A stretch of 64,000 nucleotides of DNA from Microcoleus sp. EPA2 (GCA_020882975.1 JAHRFD010000006.1:1-64000); one strand, 5' to 3'. Shown: positions 38,177 to 48,160, numbered from the stretch's first letter. The notes: generated by a model from the sequence alone, not told the origin. Numbers and translations: made by a program.

Positions 38177-39079
38177 TTACTTTTTTCTTAACTCAGTTTT
38201 CTTGGGTTTTTGCTTAGATGCTTGTTTCTTTTTTTGGGGAGTGGCGATTATTTCGGCTTCTTGAACTACAACATTTTCAGTGCCTTTAGAGAAGTCATTT
38301 AAGGATATTTTTGCTTGAGCTTGGAGTTCGTTGAGTAAGTTTGATGCTGTTTCTAATATTTGTTTTTCCTGTCGTACTTGGATGGTAGTTTGATTTTCGA
38401 TCGCATCAAACAACACAAAAATAGATATGCTTTGCCAAATATTCACATCATCGCCAATTACATCACACTTGGTGACAAGTTTGCCGTCGGCTGGGATGTG
38501 AATTCCTAAGCCAGAATTTTCAATTAATGGCTGAATTTCTGTGATACTTAAATTGGCAAGATCCCCAATTTTATGTTCAAGTAATATTAAATCTGCTAAA
38601 TCTGGTAAGTCGATATTTTCTGCCCGTAGAGGATCTAACTTAAAGGTAAGAGTTTGATTCAAGGGATCGGAAATGGCATAAATTGATTGAATTTGCGACT
38701 TACTAACAGCACCTAAATCGCAAAAATCTTTTCCTCCCGGTGCGATCGCAATTTTGCCCATTCCAGACACCTCCAAGATATCCAAACTCACCAAAGTAGT
38801 CGCCGTAGTTTTCACAAAAACCTCATCTAAACCCAGCAAATCAGCCAATTCTTTCAAGGTGGGCGGAGGTTCAAACTCGATACAAGCCCGCAGAATAAAC
38901 TCTTCGAGTACATTAAATTTGCGAGGTTCGCTAATTGTCACCTCCAAAGGTGTTTGTCGATTCGCACAGCGGAATTGACGCGCAGCTAAAACTGACAAGC
39001 CGGGATTTTGTTGCTCAATTTGTGCCACTAGGGAACTTAAGTTAGAGTCAATGGGTTTAGTTGAGGAAGCTAGAGACAT
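38177..39079 (-). CDS. Unknown protein overlapping the SF1 helicase, winged-helix-like
   Basis: A 300-residue protein. About residues 50-125 look like a winged helix (FILRACIEFEPPPTLKELADLLGLDEVFVKTTATTLVSLDIL). The middle has strands and EHKIGDLANLSITEIQ; the last 30 residues are lysine/glutamine-rich. I recognise no family. It starts 23 bases inside the helicase gene's end, so the two are translationally coupled and probably form one functional unit. The call rests on pattern only. Confidence 0.6.
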   Translation of the reverse strand: MSLASSTKPIDSNLSSLVAQIEQQNPGLSVLAARQFRCANRQTPLEVTISEPRKFNVLEEFILRACIEFEPPPTLKELADLLGLDEVFVKTTATTLVSLDILEVSGMGKIAIAPGGKDFCDLGAVSKSQIQSIYAISDPLNQTLTFKLDPLRAENIDLPDLADLILLEHKIGDLANLSITEIQPLIENSGLGIHIPADGKLVTKCDVIGDDVNIWQSISIFVLFDAIENQTTIQVRQEKQILETASNLLNELQAQAKISLNDFSKGTENVVVQEAEIIATPQKKKQASKQKPKKTELRKK

Positions 39080-42000
39080 CTAGAAAACCTCCACAGTAAC
39101 GCACCGTTTTTGAAACTTCCTGATACATTTTGCCGACAGTACCTGTTTGTTGGGTAAATAAATCGTGGCAGCCCACAACTACCAGCAATTCTTGAGCGCG
39201 GGAAAATGCCACATTCACCCGTTCGGGTTCCTTAGCAAATCCAATATCTCCCCTATTATTATTGCACACTGTGCTGACAATAATCACAGGTCGCTCCATG
39301 CCTTGAAATATGTCCACAGTCCCAGTACGGATACTCAGAGATGGAAATCTTTCCGGTTCAATTCTATCTTGAATTAACCTTAACTGAGCGCCGTAAAAAG
39401 TAATGATTCCGATTTCTTTAGGCGGTTCACCATCGGCAATTTTTGACTGCCAAGCTATTTCCATTTCTTCGCACAAACGTTCAATGGCATCTACTTCTTT
39501 GATATTCAAGCGGGAAGTGCCATTTTTTTCTTCTTCAAAACCTTGTCCGATTGGTGTTTTTACCCACAGGATGTGATTAGTGTCTTGAAGGATTTTACCC
39601 GCCAGGTTGTGGGCGCGTCTGGTGTCTGGTTCGGCAATACCACAGTTGAGTTTTTGGTCATAAAATTGATTGATTGCTCCCATAATCTGCGGGTGCATTC
39701 GGTATTGAGTTGTCAGCATTTGTTTGATGCTGTCGTTGGCATTTTCAAACAACGTTTTGAAGAGGGATTCTTTGATGAAACTTAGTTCGTCTCCGCTACA
39801 GCCAATTTCTTCGGCAATATCAGCGATGGTATTGCGATCGAACATAGGCGGTAACTGTCTGTGATCCCCTACTAATACTAATTTTTTGCCTTTCAAAGCG
39901 GGAATCAATAATTCTGGGGGCGTACATTTACTAACTTCGTCAATAATGACGGCATCAAAGCTGGGGAAGTTTTTGCTGAAGTCGAAACTGGCTGCTTGTA
40001 CGCAAGTAATGCCAATAACATTGGCATTGTCTATATAAATTTGCTTTAAATCACTTTGGTCTTTTTCCGAAGGATTGTGGAGTTTTTTAATCCAGTCTCT
40101 TACAAATTCTTGAGAGCGATTTAGTTCTGTTTCATCTCGTTCTAATTCTTGTTTCCATTTAGTTAATTGTCGTTTAATTTTGCGTAAAAAATCCACAGTG
40201 AACAATCCCGTACTGCTCACTTCTGGCTTGTATTTATCTGGGAATTTTTGCCATGCGGACTCCCACCAAGTTCTGGACAAAATTAATGCCGGTGTTGGCT
40301 GCTGCTGTTGGAGTTTGTCCAGAACTTCGCTGAGTTCTTTTTGGAGTTCTTGGAGTTGTTGTAACCCGTTGTTGGATGCTAGTTGCAGCGGCAATAAATG
40401 GTCTTTGAGACTGTTTTTAATTAGTTCCAAGATACCGAAAGGATCGAGGGCTGTTATGTAGTTTTCTAGCTGAGAAGTAATTTCTTTCCAAGCCTCAAAT
40501 TGGCGAATAAATTGTTGTGGTTGTTCCCAAATATTAGATGTGCGGCTCAGATATTGTTCGGCTAAGGCTCGCATTTTTTCGGGGAGGTTTGGCTGGGCGA
40601 CAATTGCTTGCAAGAGATTAGTTGCTGTGTTAATTTTTAAATTGGTTGCTTGTTGTGCTGTTTCTAGCTGAAGTTGAAGGGCGGATATTTCGGGCTGATT
40701 TAAGCTGAAGTTTAGTCGCTCTAATAGCTGTTGCTGTTTTTGTAGTTGTTGTTCGGTTTCTGTTTTGAGGGGAACCACACATTGGCGTGCATTTTCGAGG
40801 ATGGTGTGCAGCAATTCTTTGGCGAGACGATCGAGGGTTGTCTGGATGTTATGTGGCTGTAAAGATGCGCTGTAAATTTTTTGAATATTGGCGAAGAAAG
40901 TGCTGGCTGTTTCTATGATAAATTGGCGTTGACTTCGGCTGATTTGGGAATAGTTATCAAAGTCTTTGGCTAGTTGTTGCCATTGGGTTCGATCGCCTAT
41001 GGAGAGTACGATCGGCGTTTGACTCAAATTTAGGTGCAAAAACTCGCTAAATCGGAATTGTTGACCTTGAAGGTCCTTAAAACCCCCGCTGGCTTCATGG
41101 GAAATCGCCTTTTGTAGTCTGTCTAAATCGGGCAAACTAACTTTCCATTTGGGGGGGACGATGGGCAATTTGAGCGATCGGGCAATTTTCAACAATCCCC
41201 CAGGCAATTCTACCATGTCATCGGTCAGCAGCGCCCCTGTTTCCCAGCAAGATTTGACCACTGCATCCAGTCGAGTATCCGCAGTCTGAATCCACTCTGC
41301 AACGGCGACAACAACGGCGGCAATTTCTGCTTTTCGCAGTTCCAAATTCTGGATTTTCTGCTGTAAATTTTGGCGATTTGTCTGATTTTGGCGATCGCCC
41401 AATTGTAGCTGACTCAAAGCATCAGAAATCTGTCGCGACACCCTCCGCGAATCCGCAACTCCTGACATAGCATGACACACATCATCAGCACAATCAAAGG
41501 CTGTTTGAAATTCTGCTATTTGTGGTGCTACAGTTTCTCGCAACCAAACCGCAATCCCAAAAGCACCACAAGCGGGCCTAACAAAGCCGATTTGAGTAGC
41601 CTGATTAGCTGCTATCCGCACATTTACCATAAAGTTTTCGACTAAAACATTACCTTCTGAATAAGGTTTAAGTCTGGGTAAAAATTCGGTTATTTCGGGA
41701 GATTCCCAATCGATCTTTGGTGAATCCAGGAGTTTTTGTAAACCGACAAATAAAACTTCAATCTCTTGTTTCTCTGCTAAACTTTCCTGATATGCTGTTT
41801 CTTGAAGATTGCAGTTAGCCTCAAGATTTGCCTTGGCATTGTGCAGGTGTTTTTGTTGACTATAAAAATCTAATTCCGCTGCAAAGTAATCAGGAAATCT
41901 TTCATATTCTGTCAATAAATTTCGCAAATAAGTGACATTTTGCTGACGATTTAATAGTTTTTGTTCGCAGTCCGTCGCCGTATTTTGTAACCAAGTGCCG

Positions 42001-43361
42001 ATCGCATTTTCTTCCAAAAACGGCTGTCCTTCTTCCTGCACCTTATGAGCTTTTCCCTTCCGCAATGCCCGAATCGCCGGATTGTGAACCAAGCGACTCA
42101 AAGCATTATCTACAGCTAAATTTGCCTGAGAAGCAATCAGGGTTTTGCCACCTTGACGGGCAATTTGATAGCAAATCTCGGCAATCACCGTAGTTTTTCC
42201 AGTTCCCGGAGGTCCTTGAATCAGAATTAAATCTCGTGCAGCCAGCACTGTTTCTACCGCAGAAATTTGGTCAGCATTAGCATTGGAATTTAATAAATTT
42301 TCCCGTTCTAGTTTAATATTTTTTTGTGGCAACCTTGCTTGGGAAGCGTCGAACAAAAAATCGCTCAAATAGGGATTTTGAGCCCGGCCATCTGCCAACA
42401 TTTTCAAAGCTTGTTCTTTGCGTTTAATCTGAGTGATATCGCCAGCAGCCTCAAAATACAAAAATCCTTGTTTAGGTAATAAATATCGATCGCCAGCCAT
42501 GCGCACAGCTAAATCTGGGTCTAATTTGATGCGTAATTTGCTACGTTCAAAGTCAATTTCAGCGATCGAACCTAAAGTTTCTCCATCTCGGCTGCTTCTG
42601 GTTCCTGGCGCAGAATCAAACAGAGTAATTTCTTCATGGCGGGCATTTTTTAGCCTTTCTCGAAAGTCGCCCAATTCTAAACAATTTTCTTCATAGCCAT
42701 CTAGAGTTGCGGAACTAGAATCAATTTCTAAAGTAATGATTTTGAGCGTCGAACCGTAATTATGACCTCGGAAAGGGACGCAAAATTGACGAGCTTCCGC
42801 AATCCGTTTTTCAACTTTTAGGAAACTGTGCCAAACTTTTAGTTGTTCCTCGGTTGGTATGTGTCTATCTTCCCAAAATGGCAGTTGTTGTACGCGGGCG
42901 ATCGACTTGCGAGGCACCCCGGCTTTACTATTACCTAAAAGTCGCAGTTTCTGGGGCAAAACATAACCGTCTTTCTTACCTCTTAGCTGATTTACTAAAC
43001 CAGCATCCAATAACTTGAGGCCACCAATGCCATCTTCGCAGCGTACTGTTGCTAATAAGCGTAAAGTGCAGTCTCTTTTTTGCAGCAATTCTGGGAATTC
43101 AAAATCATCTCGATCCGTAGCAACGATCAATTCCCAAATTTCTTCTTCCGAAAATCTCTGATTTACCTGTTGGCGACGCAGATAGAAAATATTATGAGAT
43201 TTACCGACAATCTCTGACATCAGAATTTCCGCACGCTCTTTGCATTCCCAATCGCAATATTTTGCTAAAGCTGCTTCCCCTTCAACATCGCGAATAAATT
43301 TATTAATCGCCCGATTCCCAGTAAATTTGTATCCCCAATCTTCTGTGACTAAAGATGGCAT
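39057..43361 (-). CDS. Very large SF1 (UPF1/DNA2-like) helicase
   Basis: A 1434-residue protein. Walker A GPPGTGKTTV lies near 385 after an N-terminal region of about 340 residues of unknown fold. The DEAG-type box VIIDEVSKC is near 1139, GDHRQLPP near 1160, QYRMHPQI near 1217, and the C-terminal GTVDIFQGMERPVIIVSTV near 1360. Between motifs I and II is an insert of about 700 residues, mostly long Gln/Leu/Glu coiled-coil helices. This layout occurs in large helicases of defence or repair operons. It is followed in overlap by an unknown gene. A defence role is inference only. Confidence 0.85.
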   Translation of the reverse strand: MPSLVTEDWGYKFTGNRAINKFIRDVEGEAALAKYCDWECKERAEILMSEIVGKSHNIFYLRRQQVNQRFSEEEIWELIVATDRDDFEFPELLQKRDCTLRLLATVRCEDGIGGLKLLDAGLVNQLRGKKDGYVLPQKLRLLGNSKAGVPRKSIARVQQLPFWEDRHIPTEEQLKVWHSFLKVEKRIAEARQFCVPFRGHNYGSTLKIITLEIDSSSATLDGYEENCLELGDFRERLKNARHEEITLFDSAPGTRSSRDGETLGSIAEIDFERSKLRIKLDPDLAVRMAGDRYLLPKQGFLYFEAAGDITQIKRKEQALKMLADGRAQNPYLSDFLFDASQARLPQKNIKLERENLLNSNANADQISAVETVLAARDLILIQGPPGTGKTTVIAEICYQIARQGGKTLIASQANLAVDNALSRLVHNPAIRALRKGKAHKVQEEGQPFLEENAIGTWLQNTATDCEQKLLNRQQNVTYLRNLLTEYERFPDYFAAELDFYSQQKHLHNAKANLEANCNLQETAYQESLAEKQEIEVLFVGLQKLLDSPKIDWESPEITEFLPRLKPYSEGNVLVENFMVNVRIAANQATQIGFVRPACGAFGIAVWLRETVAPQIAEFQTAFDCADDVCHAMSGVADSRRVSRQISDALSQLQLGDRQNQTNRQNLQQKIQNLELRKAEIAAVVVAVAEWIQTADTRLDAVVKSCWETGALLTDDMVELPGGLLKIARSLKLPIVPPKWKVSLPDLDRLQKAISHEASGGFKDLQGQQFRFSEFLHLNLSQTPIVLSIGDRTQWQQLAKDFDNYSQISRSQRQFIIETASTFFANIQKIYSASLQPHNIQTTLDRLAKELLHTILENARQCVVPLKTETEQQLQKQQQLLERLNFSLNQPEISALQLQLETAQQATNLKINTATNLLQAIVAQPNLPEKMRALAEQYLSRTSNIWEQPQQFIRQFEAWKEITSQLENYITALDPFGILELIKNSLKDHLLPLQLASNNGLQQLQELQKELSEVLDKLQQQQPTPALILSRTWWESAWQKFPDKYKPEVSSTGLFTVDFLRKIKRQLTKWKQELERDETELNRSQEFVRDWIKKLHNPSEKDQSDLKQIYIDNANVIGITCVQAASFDFSKNFPSFDAVIIDEVSKCTPPELLIPALKGKKLVLVGDHRQLPPMFDRNTIADIAEEIGCSGDELSFIKESLFKTLFENANDSIKQMLTTQYRMHPQIMGAINQFYDQKLNCGIAEPDTRRAHNLAGKILQDTNHILWVKTPIGQGFEEEKNGTSRLNIKEVDAIERLCEEMEIAWQSKIADGEPPKEIGIITFYGAQLRLIQDRIEPERFPSLSIRTGTVDIFQGMERPVIIVSTVCNNNRGDIGFAKEPERVNVAFSRAQELLVVVGCHDLFTQQTGTVGKMYQEVSKTVRYCGGFLDVSSFLN

Positions 43362-43552
43362 CTTTATTTTCTATGATTGTTTGTCGCCTCGATAAATATA
43401 ACGTTAGCACGATCGGAACTTGTGCAGGTCTACCCACCAGGTGTCTACCAAATCCCAGGGTTGTGCAGGGTAATACCGTCAGGGAAGCTCTGGATGTGAA
43501 AATTGGTTCCGAGGGAGAACCTAGGAACCAATTAAAAATGGAGATTTAAAAG

Positions 43553-43626
43553 GGCGAACGATGGGACTTGAACCCACGAATGGTGGTACCACAAACCACT
43601 GCCTTAACCACTTGGCTACGCTCGCC
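43553..43626 (-). tRNA. trnH: tRNA-His (GTG)
   Basis: The minus strand folds as a complete cloverleaf: a seven-base acceptor stem plus the encoded extra G at -1 opposite C73, a D arm with GCCAAGTGGTTAAGGC, an anticodon loop TTGTGGT (GTG) on a five-base stem and a T arm GTGGGTTCAAGTCCCAT. The G-1:C73 pair is the tRNA-His hallmark. CCA is not encoded. Confidence 0.95.
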
Positions 43627-43904
43627 GTGTTGTTTTCATTATAGTATGCTACCTTAGCACAGGTTTATGGGTAAAGCAACCATATTTTGAAAATTTTTTC
43701 CAAAATTTGCGATCGCCCCAGCACCCATCCCATAGAAACCGCCTCAAATCCATACACAGAGACACCAAACGGGCCGGCACTCTATCCAAGAGTTGTTACC
43801 GCCTTTGCGGTGAGATTCACCAACTACTCAGTCCTAGCAGCACTCTGACTCGGCTAGAAGCAGCCCAGCGACAAACCAGAACACCAATAAGAACGAAACA
43901 ATTA
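43627..43904. other. Spacer between tRNA-His and IS605-type element
   Basis: No gene is recognised. An open frame of 67 codons on the plus strand (43707-43910) has no protein-like features. The segment around 43770-43860 is richer in G+C and could be a decayed coding remnant (a frame reads NGPALYPRVVTAFAVRFTNYS), but this is weak. Confidence 0.3.
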
Positions 43905-44775
43905 AATTGACACTCCCCTGGCTGAAGCCGAGGGGATTCTTAAGACATTTCGGTCTTAATATCCTTGTTACCAAGGTTCCCAAACTCACCACGTTTGCTC
44001 TTCGAGCGTGGTGATATTTTTTGGGCGTTTAGGTGACAAGCACCAAGTTTCGCGGAGTCCCCACGTACTATTTCCAAAGCTCGATCTCTGATGGTTTTTG
44101 CTGCGCCAATGTCTGCGTGTTCGTGATACCCACATTCAACACAGATGAATTTTTCACCATCTCTGTTGGATTGGTCGATATGCCCGCAACTTCTGCATTT
44201 TTGACTGGAGTATTTGGGATTAACTTTGATTACAACCTTTCCTTGCTTTGCAGCTAAATACTCGATCTTCAGAATCAAATTTAATTCTGGCAATGCTGTG
44301 ATCTGAATGTCCGTCGCACTTCGACGAGGATTTCTAGTGTTGCCCTCCTTGTCAGACTTAGAATCTTTCCACGGATTCCCAGTTGCACCGCTCTTACTGA
44401 CAAAGCAAGTGAGTGGTGAAGCTTCACCGCGAGTTTTAATGTCGCAATAATCTCCCTGGATGAATTGTTGGTTGTATTGAACAATTCTGTCATTCAAGCA
44501 CCAATTATAATGGCTCCTAAGCATATTCACCCAAGCTGACATTTTTGAGGTCTGCGTTTGATTAGGACGCAGTTTGTAAACGTAGTTGGTTAACAATTGT
44601 GTTTCACCTCTTGTCTTTAGCTTGCGTTTACCATACAGTGTCTATAAACACAAGTCAAGGAATATGGCTAAATTTTCTCCTACCGTTAAGCGTTACATTG
44701 AAGCACAAAGAGAGTAGGCAGGATAAATCCTGCAACGCCCTTTCATCCCCGGACTCAAGTCACGGGGTTTTCAGG
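43905..44775. mobile_element. Decayed IS200/IS605-type element
   Basis: Two end hairpins flank a broken tnpB: TCCCCTGGCT/AGCCGAGGGGA at 43914-43936 and CCCCGGACT/AGTCACGGGG at 44747-44767. They are subterminal stems of the IS605 kind, where single-stranded TnpA binds. No tnpA is present. The orf between has lost its centre. The element is next to tRNA-His but does not interrupt it. Confidence 0.7.
43940..44596 (-). pseudogene. tnpB: TnpB with a large internal deletion
   Basis: The 218-codon frame keeps the N-terminal part of TnpB (YVYKLRPNQTQ ... NWCLNDRI ... up to ITALPEL near 105) and the C-terminal zinc ribbon (CRSCG ... CVECG) with the last RuvC aspartate in HADIGAA. The roughly 200 residues between, with RuvC motifs I and II, are missing in frame. 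It therefore cannot cut DNA. The usual length is about 400. Any omega RNA would lie over the 3' end and hairpin at 43914. Confidence 0.8.
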
Positions 44776-44856
44776 GTATTTCTTATAAAATTATAGCGAT
44801 TTCTAATTCTTATCCGTCGTCGAATCCCAAATCGCCAATCCCCATCCCCAATCGAT

Positions 44857-46377
44857 ATGAGCTACTGTGTCAATCCAGAATGTCGCCAGCCTCAAAATTC
44901 TAGCACTGCCAAATTTTGCTTAAACTGTGGCTCTCACTTATTGCTCAGACAGCGATATCGTCCCATAGAACCCCTGGGGAAAGGTGGATTTGGCAAAACT
45001 TTTTTAGCAGTGGATGAAGACTTGCCATCCCAACCCCGCTGTGCAGTCAAGCAATTTCAATTTTACGATCGCGATCCCGAAATTTTCCAGAAAGCCCTTG
45101 AACTATTTCGTCAAGAAGCTATTCGTTTAGATGAACTCGGCAATCATCCGCAAATTCCCAATTTGTTAGCCTGCTTTGAACAAGAAACCCAGATTTATTT
45201 AGTTCAAGAATTTATTGAAGGACCGACTCTCAAACAAGAATTAGACCAGAATACATATAGTGAAAATCAGGTTTGGCAATTGTTGCAAGATTTATTGCCA
45301 GTGCTGCAATTTATCCACGAGCATCGCGTCATCCACCGCGACATCAAGCCCGAAAATATTATTCGCCGCCAGTCGGACTATAAACTGGTATTGATTGATT
45401 TCGGGATTGCGAAACTGCTGACAGATACGGCCTTACTCCGTCCCGCAACTTTAATCGGTAGCCAAGATTATTTAGCTCCCGAACAAATGCGGGGCAAAGT
45501 ATTTCCGGCCAGCGACCTTTACAGTTTAGGTGTCACCTGCATTCGGATGATGACCCAAGTTCCGCCCTTGGATATGTATGATTGCCACACTGAGCGTTGG
45601 TGGTGGCGCGATTACCTCCCAAAAGGTACAACTATTAGCACGGAATTAGGTAAAATCTTAGATAAATTGTTGCAAACTCATCTCAATCAGCGATATAGTT
45701 TTGCTGTGGAAGTTTTGCAAGATATTCAGGCAGTTTCGCCACTGACTATTGCTGAACTTAATTCGCAGCAACCTCAAATTATCCCTAATCTTAGTAATGG
45801 TGACAATTCGCCTAATTTGAGTTTATCGCCAACTTTTGAAGCTCAGATATCCCCAAAAGTTTTCACAAATCCCCTGCAACATTCGACGGGAGCTGTGAAT
45901 TTGAATTGGCCATTAAATTTAATTTCATTAAAGGGAATTGATTATCATAAATTGCAGGATTTTTTGTCTAGTAAAAAGTGGCAAGCAGCGGATCGAGAAA
46001 CTTGGGTACTGATGTGTCAAGCCCTCTCTTTGACAGCGGGAACTCAACTAGAGGTTAGCCAGATTTACCAGTTACCGTGCGAAGATTTGCAAATAGTCGA
46101 TCGCCTGTGGGTACACTACAGTCAAGGTCAGTTTGGATTTAGTGTCCAAAACCAAGTTTACCAAAGTGTTAAGGGAGATTATATCAGATTTTGCGATCGG
46201 GTAAACTGGCCAACCTACAACTCTGCTACTGCTTTGAGCCAGCTTAAATTTAGCCAACAAGCACCCCAAGGACATCTGCCATCTCGTAGTTGGGTAGGCG
46301 GTGTTCAATGGGTGCGACACCTGGATGCCATCTCAACAAGATTAACCCAGTGCAGTAATATTTCTACTAGAGAGTAA
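44857..46377 (+). CDS. Serine/threonine kinase with zinc ribbon fused to GUN4
   Basis: A 506-residue protein. It opens MSYCVNPECRQPQNSS with a zinc ribbon (two cysteine pairs), then a full kinase: GKGGFGKTF, HRDIKPEN near 159, DFG and APEQ. After a low-complexity linker (about 310-350) a GUN4 domain begins (GIDYHKLQDFLSSKKWQAADRET) and includes LWVHYSQGQFGFSVQ. GUN4 binds Mg-porphyrins and regulates Mg chelatase, so the fusion suggests tetrapyrrole-sensitive phosphorylation. The N-terminal half is a paralogue of the kinase at 771. Two siroheme/cobalamin genes are downstream. Confidence 0.92.
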   Translation: MSYCVNPECRQPQNSSTAKFCLNCGSHLLLRQRYRPIEPLGKGGFGKTFLAVDEDLPSQPRCAVKQFQFYDRDPEIFQKALELFRQEAIRLDELGNHPQIPNLLACFEQETQIYLVQEFIEGPTLKQELDQNTYSENQVWQLLQDLLPVLQFIHEHRVIHRDIKPENIIRRQSDYKLVLIDFGIAKLLTDTALLRPATLIGSQDYLAPEQMRGKVFPASDLYSLGVTCIRMMTQVPPLDMYDCHTERWWWRDYLPKGTTISTELGKILDKLLQTHLNQRYSFAVEVLQDIQAVSPLTIAELNSQQPQIIPNLSNGDNSPNLSLSPTFEAQISPKVFTNPLQHSTGAVNLNWPLNLISLKGIDYHKLQDFLSSKKWQAADRETWVLMCQALSLTAGTQLEVSQIYQLPCEDLQIVDRLWVHYSQGQFGFSVQNQVYQSVKGDYIRFCDRVNWPTYNSATALSQLKFSQQAPQGHLPSRSWVGGVQWVRHLDAISTRLTQCSNISTRE

Positions 46378-46568
46378 TTACTTCTAAATATTAAGTAATT
46401 TTGATAATTTTTACTCTACCTCAAAGCAGAGAAATTAAGCTCATTATATGTAACTCACGACCGAGGTTGTATCCTATCGCCCATCGCACAATGGATGACG
46501 AAGGTGAACACAGCTAAAGTCTGAATTGCTCAGATTTTAACAACAGAACTCAGTGGAGAGATAGAGTT

Positions 46569-47252
46569 ATGTTTTTTCATAAAAAACAATTGATGGCTGC
46601 GGTAAAGGTAGACGAAGCCAACCCTCGTTTTGCCCAACTACTACTAGAACAGTTTGGGGGAGCTACCGGAGAACTGACAGCAGCTCTGCAATACTGGGTG
46701 CAGTCCTTTCACTGTGAAGATCCACAGATTAAGGATATGCTACAAGATATTGCGATCGAAGAATTCAGCCATTTAGAAATGGTTGGCAAACTCATCGAAT
46801 CACACACCAAAAATGTTGACCAAACAGAAGCTTACAAAAGCACTTTGTTTGCTGTGCGAGGTGTAGGCCCCCATTTGTTGGACAGCCAAGGTCAAGCTTG
46901 GACGGGAGCTTATGTCAACGAAGGTGGCGATGTGGTGCGCGATTTACGTGCTAATATCGGTGCGGAAGCCGGAGCTCGCCAAACCTACGAAGCATTGATT
47001 AATCTGGCACCGGATGCGGGTACCAAAAAGACGCTGCACTTCTTGCTGACTCGCGAAATTTCTCACACTGAAATGTTTATGAATGCTCTGGAATCTATGG
47101 GCAAACTTACCGATCCCATGTTTGGTAATATTCCGCCAGATTCCACTGTGGATCTTTTCTTTAACTTGTCTAGCGATGGCAAGGATCAACCCACTGCTTT
47201 GAATTCAGAACCCAATTTCAAGTATATCGCCGATCCTGCTCCTCAAGGTTAA
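46569..47252 (+). CDS. Manganese catalase
   Basis: A 227-residue dimanganese catalase that dismutates hydrogen peroxide. The ligand helices are visible: GGATGELTAALQYW, IAIEEFSHLEMVGK (E and H ligands), GAEAGARQTYEAL and LTREISHTEMF (E and H). It has the typical length for the short cyanobacterial form. A GGAGAG ribosome site precedes it. Downstream is a strong palindrome at 47282. Confidence 0.93.
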   Translation: MFFHKKQLMAAVKVDEANPRFAQLLLEQFGGATGELTAALQYWVQSFHCEDPQIKDMLQDIAIEEFSHLEMVGKLIESHTKNVDQTEAYKSTLFAVRGVGPHLLDSQGQAWTGAYVNEGGDVVRDLRANIGAEAGARQTYEALINLAPDAGTKKTLHFLLTREISHTEMFMNALESMGKLTDPMFGNIPPDSTVDLFFNLSSDGKDQPTALNSEPNFKYIADPAPQG

Positions 47253-47281
47253 TTAGAAGATTTGGCAACTAGAATTGCATC

Positions 47282-47314
47282 AGAACCCCGACTTCTTAAA
47301 GAAGTCGGGGTTCT
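47282..47314. terminator. Perfect 16-bp palindrome after manganese catalase
   Basis: AGAACCCCGACTTCTT (47282-47297) pairs exactly with AAGAAGTCGGGGTTCT (47299-47314) around one base. It is of the same family as 23721. No T run follows, so it may act as an mRNA-stabilising hairpin or a mobile spacer repeat rather than a classical terminator. Confidence 0.6.
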
Positions 47315-47398
47315 AGGTGTTCTGTTTGTTGAGTAGTTTCGGCTGGAAGATGTTATAGTTGTTGAAGATTCCGATCGACCATTAACATCACATCCATA

Positions 47399-48160
47399 TT
47401 GAAATTGCGATCGACCTATTTATTAGTCTCTCACGGCAGTCGTGACCCCCGACCCCAAGTCGCTTTGGAAAACCTAGCTCAACTGCTGTCTCAAAAATTA
47501 CCCATGTGGAGCACTTCTGGCGCTTCCGGTGTTCCCACAGTCGGAACCGCCACCTTAGAGTTGGGCCCGGCGCCACTACACGAGCAAATTTGCCGTTTTG
47601 CCGAAGATACCCTCTCCCTGGGATTGACAGAATTACAAATCTTACCCATATTTTTATTGCCCGGTGTTCATGTCGCTGAAGACATACCGGCAGAGGTAGA
47701 AATTGCCCAAAAAACTCTTTCTCCTAAACTGAAAATTGAATTGCTGCCCCATTTGGGAACCCAAGAAGCAGGTTTAGCTAACTTGGTGAAAACTCAGATG
47801 CAAGAGGTGGCTTTTCTCCCCAATTTGCGAGTTCCAAAATGGATTTTACTCTCTCATGGTAGTCGCCGTCCGTCCGGGAACTTGACAGTGGAGGAAATAG
47901 CTAACCAAGTGGGTGCTGTAGCAGCTTATTGGTCGGTAAAGCCGAGTTTGGAATCACAAATTGAGAGTTTAGTTCGTGATGGACAGCAGCAAATTGGCAT
48001 TGTGCCATACTTCCTATTTAAGGGAGGAATTACAGATGCGATCGCCAAAAAAGTTACAGAATTACAGCAGCAATTTTCCACAGCCGAAATTCATCTAGCA
48101 AATCCTCTAGGAGCAACTGTAGAGTTAGCAGACTTAATTGGGGAGTTAATTAAACAATGA
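47399..48160 (+). CDS. Sirohydrochlorin chelatase (CbiX family)
   Basis: A 253-residue enzyme. Two tandem CbiX-type halves are visible: TYLLVSHGSRDPR and ILLSHGSRRPS, each with the HGS histidine motif, and PLFLLPGVHV-like (PIFLLPGVHVAEDI) and GIVPYFLFKGGITD segments. It inserts Co or Fe into sirohydrochlorin for cobalamin or siroheme. Start is TTG at 47399. It overlaps or abuts the methyltransferase gene, so the pair makes and metallates precorrin-2-derived sirohydrochlorin. Confidence 0.9.
   Translation: MKLRSTYLLVSHGSRDPRPQVALENLAQLLSQKLPMWSTSGASGVPTVGTATLELGPAPLHEQICRFAEDTLSLGLTELQILPIFLLPGVHVAEDIPAEVEIAQKTLSPKLKIELLPHLGTQEAGLANLVKTQMQEVAFLPNLRVPKWILLSHGSRRPSGNLTVEEIANQVGAVAAYWSVKPSLESQIESLVRDGQQQIGIVPYFLFKGGITDAIAKKVTELQQQFSTAEIHLANPLGATVELADLIGELIKQ

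Noticed and set aside
43707-43910. 67-codon plus-strand frame in the tRNA-His spacer
   Set aside because: Composition is not protein-like and no start signal is present.
44663-44716. Small frame MAKFSPTVKRYIEAQRE inside the IS605-type element
   Set aside because: Only 17 codons, no ribosome site, and no similarity to TnpA that I can see.
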